From Didymodactylos carnosus (lineage: Eukaryota; Rotifera; Eurotatoria; Philodinida; Philodinidae), in contig CAJNOQ010000819.1 in the NCBI GenBank assembly GCA_905250885.1, positions 1-40,617 of the forward strand: DNA of 40,617 nt, written 5' to 3'. Of the stretch, positions 39,492-40,617 are shown piece by piece. The notes under the pieces were generated by a model, which saw only the letters and a program-made list of their open reading frames with translations, was not told where the DNA came from and searched no databases. The position numbers were made by a program, and so were the translations under genes. Every line of letters begins with the position of its first letter. Position 1 is the first letter of the stretch.

Positions 39492-40617
39492 CACAATGCG
39501 CTCTATCCAACTAGGAGCAAATAAATAAAAAAAGAATTTGATATGATTTTGAATTTTCAGCACCTTATACTCGCCTAAGAAATATTCTTTTGTTTCAATT
39601 TTTAGCAAACATTTTCTTATCTAAGAACAATACGTACACAAAGTTTCCAAGTTCAGTATCGTACACTGCAACATTTGCATCAAATCTGCGTAAATAATAA
39701 TAAACATCTGTGATACGGAAGACGAGTCAACCCTCATCTTTTTCGCTATAACAGGGGCATCACCCGGTGCATAATACTCATCAGATATTTTAACTATACT
39801 TAAGATAAATTAATCTACTTCTTTGCCAAATTATAATCTGACAATGCAAAAAGTCTGTTCATTTTGTATAATATTGTGTAAAATTACACTGTCGTTTCCG
39901 AATATTTTCTCGTCAATGGCGTCAGTAATTCATGTCTCTGTTGGTGGTAGAGAGAAAAAGAAATTTATCATAAAATCATTTTTATTGTCATTTTATTTGT
40001 GATGGTAAATTAATAACAAATTTCATGTATTATAATTATCAATTTTTATCTATCCAACGTATGTTATTTCTATATAGATAGCTACTAGATGTTATCCAGC
40101 TAGTAGATGTTATCTGTAAAATGATGTATACACACTTATCTATTGAATGAGACTTCCAGTGAACATGCTAGAAAATAAAATGTATGAGAAAGTCAACAGA
40201 GAAGGCTTTTATGTATGATTGCACTTAGTAGTGATGAAAGAAATGAGAAGTATACTTAGAAAGACTACCGAAGTATGTTTGTGAATAAAGCTGAATATGT
40301 GGAAAATTTTGCTGATGATTTTTGATTTTGTGATATTTATCACGGAATTACAAAACAGACAATGTCTCTTTATATTAGTCAGATAAAACTTTTGTCAAAA
40401 TTCCATTTATCTCTCTCTTTAGGAACATATAAAAGAGTTTGTATAATCGGCACTAAGGCAGAAGTCTAAATATCTACTCACTTTTGTCGATTCTATCTTA
40501 GATAAATATTCTATCCTTTATATAGTTCTTTTATTAACTGAAATATCTTTCATCTACGAAAACCCGTACATATTTATATTCATTCACTGATTGCGCATTT
40601 TGCTTCTACTAGACAAA

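Larger units (their letters stand above)
38082..40617. other. Right-flank intergenic region
   Basis: About 2.5 kb, AT-rich. It holds the OSGIN 5' flank, a duplicated block around an N, and a small hairpin near 39440. No supported gene. Several short ORFs have no domain signal. Confidence 0.55.

Overview
This is a 40.6-kb piece of an AT-rich metazoan nuclear genome. The evidence is that every gene is split by many GT-AG introns, mostly about 50-70 nt long, and the proteins are animal housekeeping and signalling proteins (a Src-family kinase, the cohesin loader MAU2, the small GTPase ARL3, phosphatidylinositol 4-kinase alpha and an OSGIN-type flavoprotein). Base composition, compact introns, and a candidate 3' splice site just upstream of each start codon (possible spliced-leader addition) would suit a rotifer, perhaps a bdelloid, but the sequence alone does not prove the taxon. 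No bacterial, phage or viral genes and no CRISPR array were seen.

Layout, left to right: (1) 1-2187, minus strand: 5' part of a Src42A/FRK-like tyrosine kinase gene that runs off the left edge. (2) 2193-7367: about 5 kb of AT-rich DNA with simple repeats and one unassigned exon-like ORF. (3) 7368-12801, minus: complete MAU2, 18 exons, including a 10-nt exon. (4) 14537-17199, plus: complete ARL3, 8 exons, divergent from MAU2, with a 1.2-kb nested inverted-repeat element in intron 6. (5) 18340-33031, minus: complete PI4KA, 52 exons and about 2236 codons, convergent with ARL3, with a 7-nt exon and three inverted-repeat or MITE-like insertions in its introns. (6) 33046-36194: intergenic, with a cluster of nested palindromic repeats. 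(7) 36195-38070, minus: complete OSGIN-like gene, 5 exons. (8) 38082-40617: intergenic, with a single N flanked by an exact 227-bp direct duplication that looks like an assembly artefact.

The genes are unrelated functionally (membrane signalling, cohesin loading, ciliary cargo release, PI4P synthesis, redox and growth control) and form no operon-like unit. Exon models were built by hand. In the four complete genes the phases join at every intron and the total coding lengths are exact multiples of three (585, 183, 2237 and 530 codons including stop), which is strong internal support. The most interesting things are the two microexons, the TTAA-flanked element sitting beside a splice donor, the nested inverted repeats, and the recurring acceptor-like site upstream of each ATG. 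I did not find a convincing novel multi-gene system.
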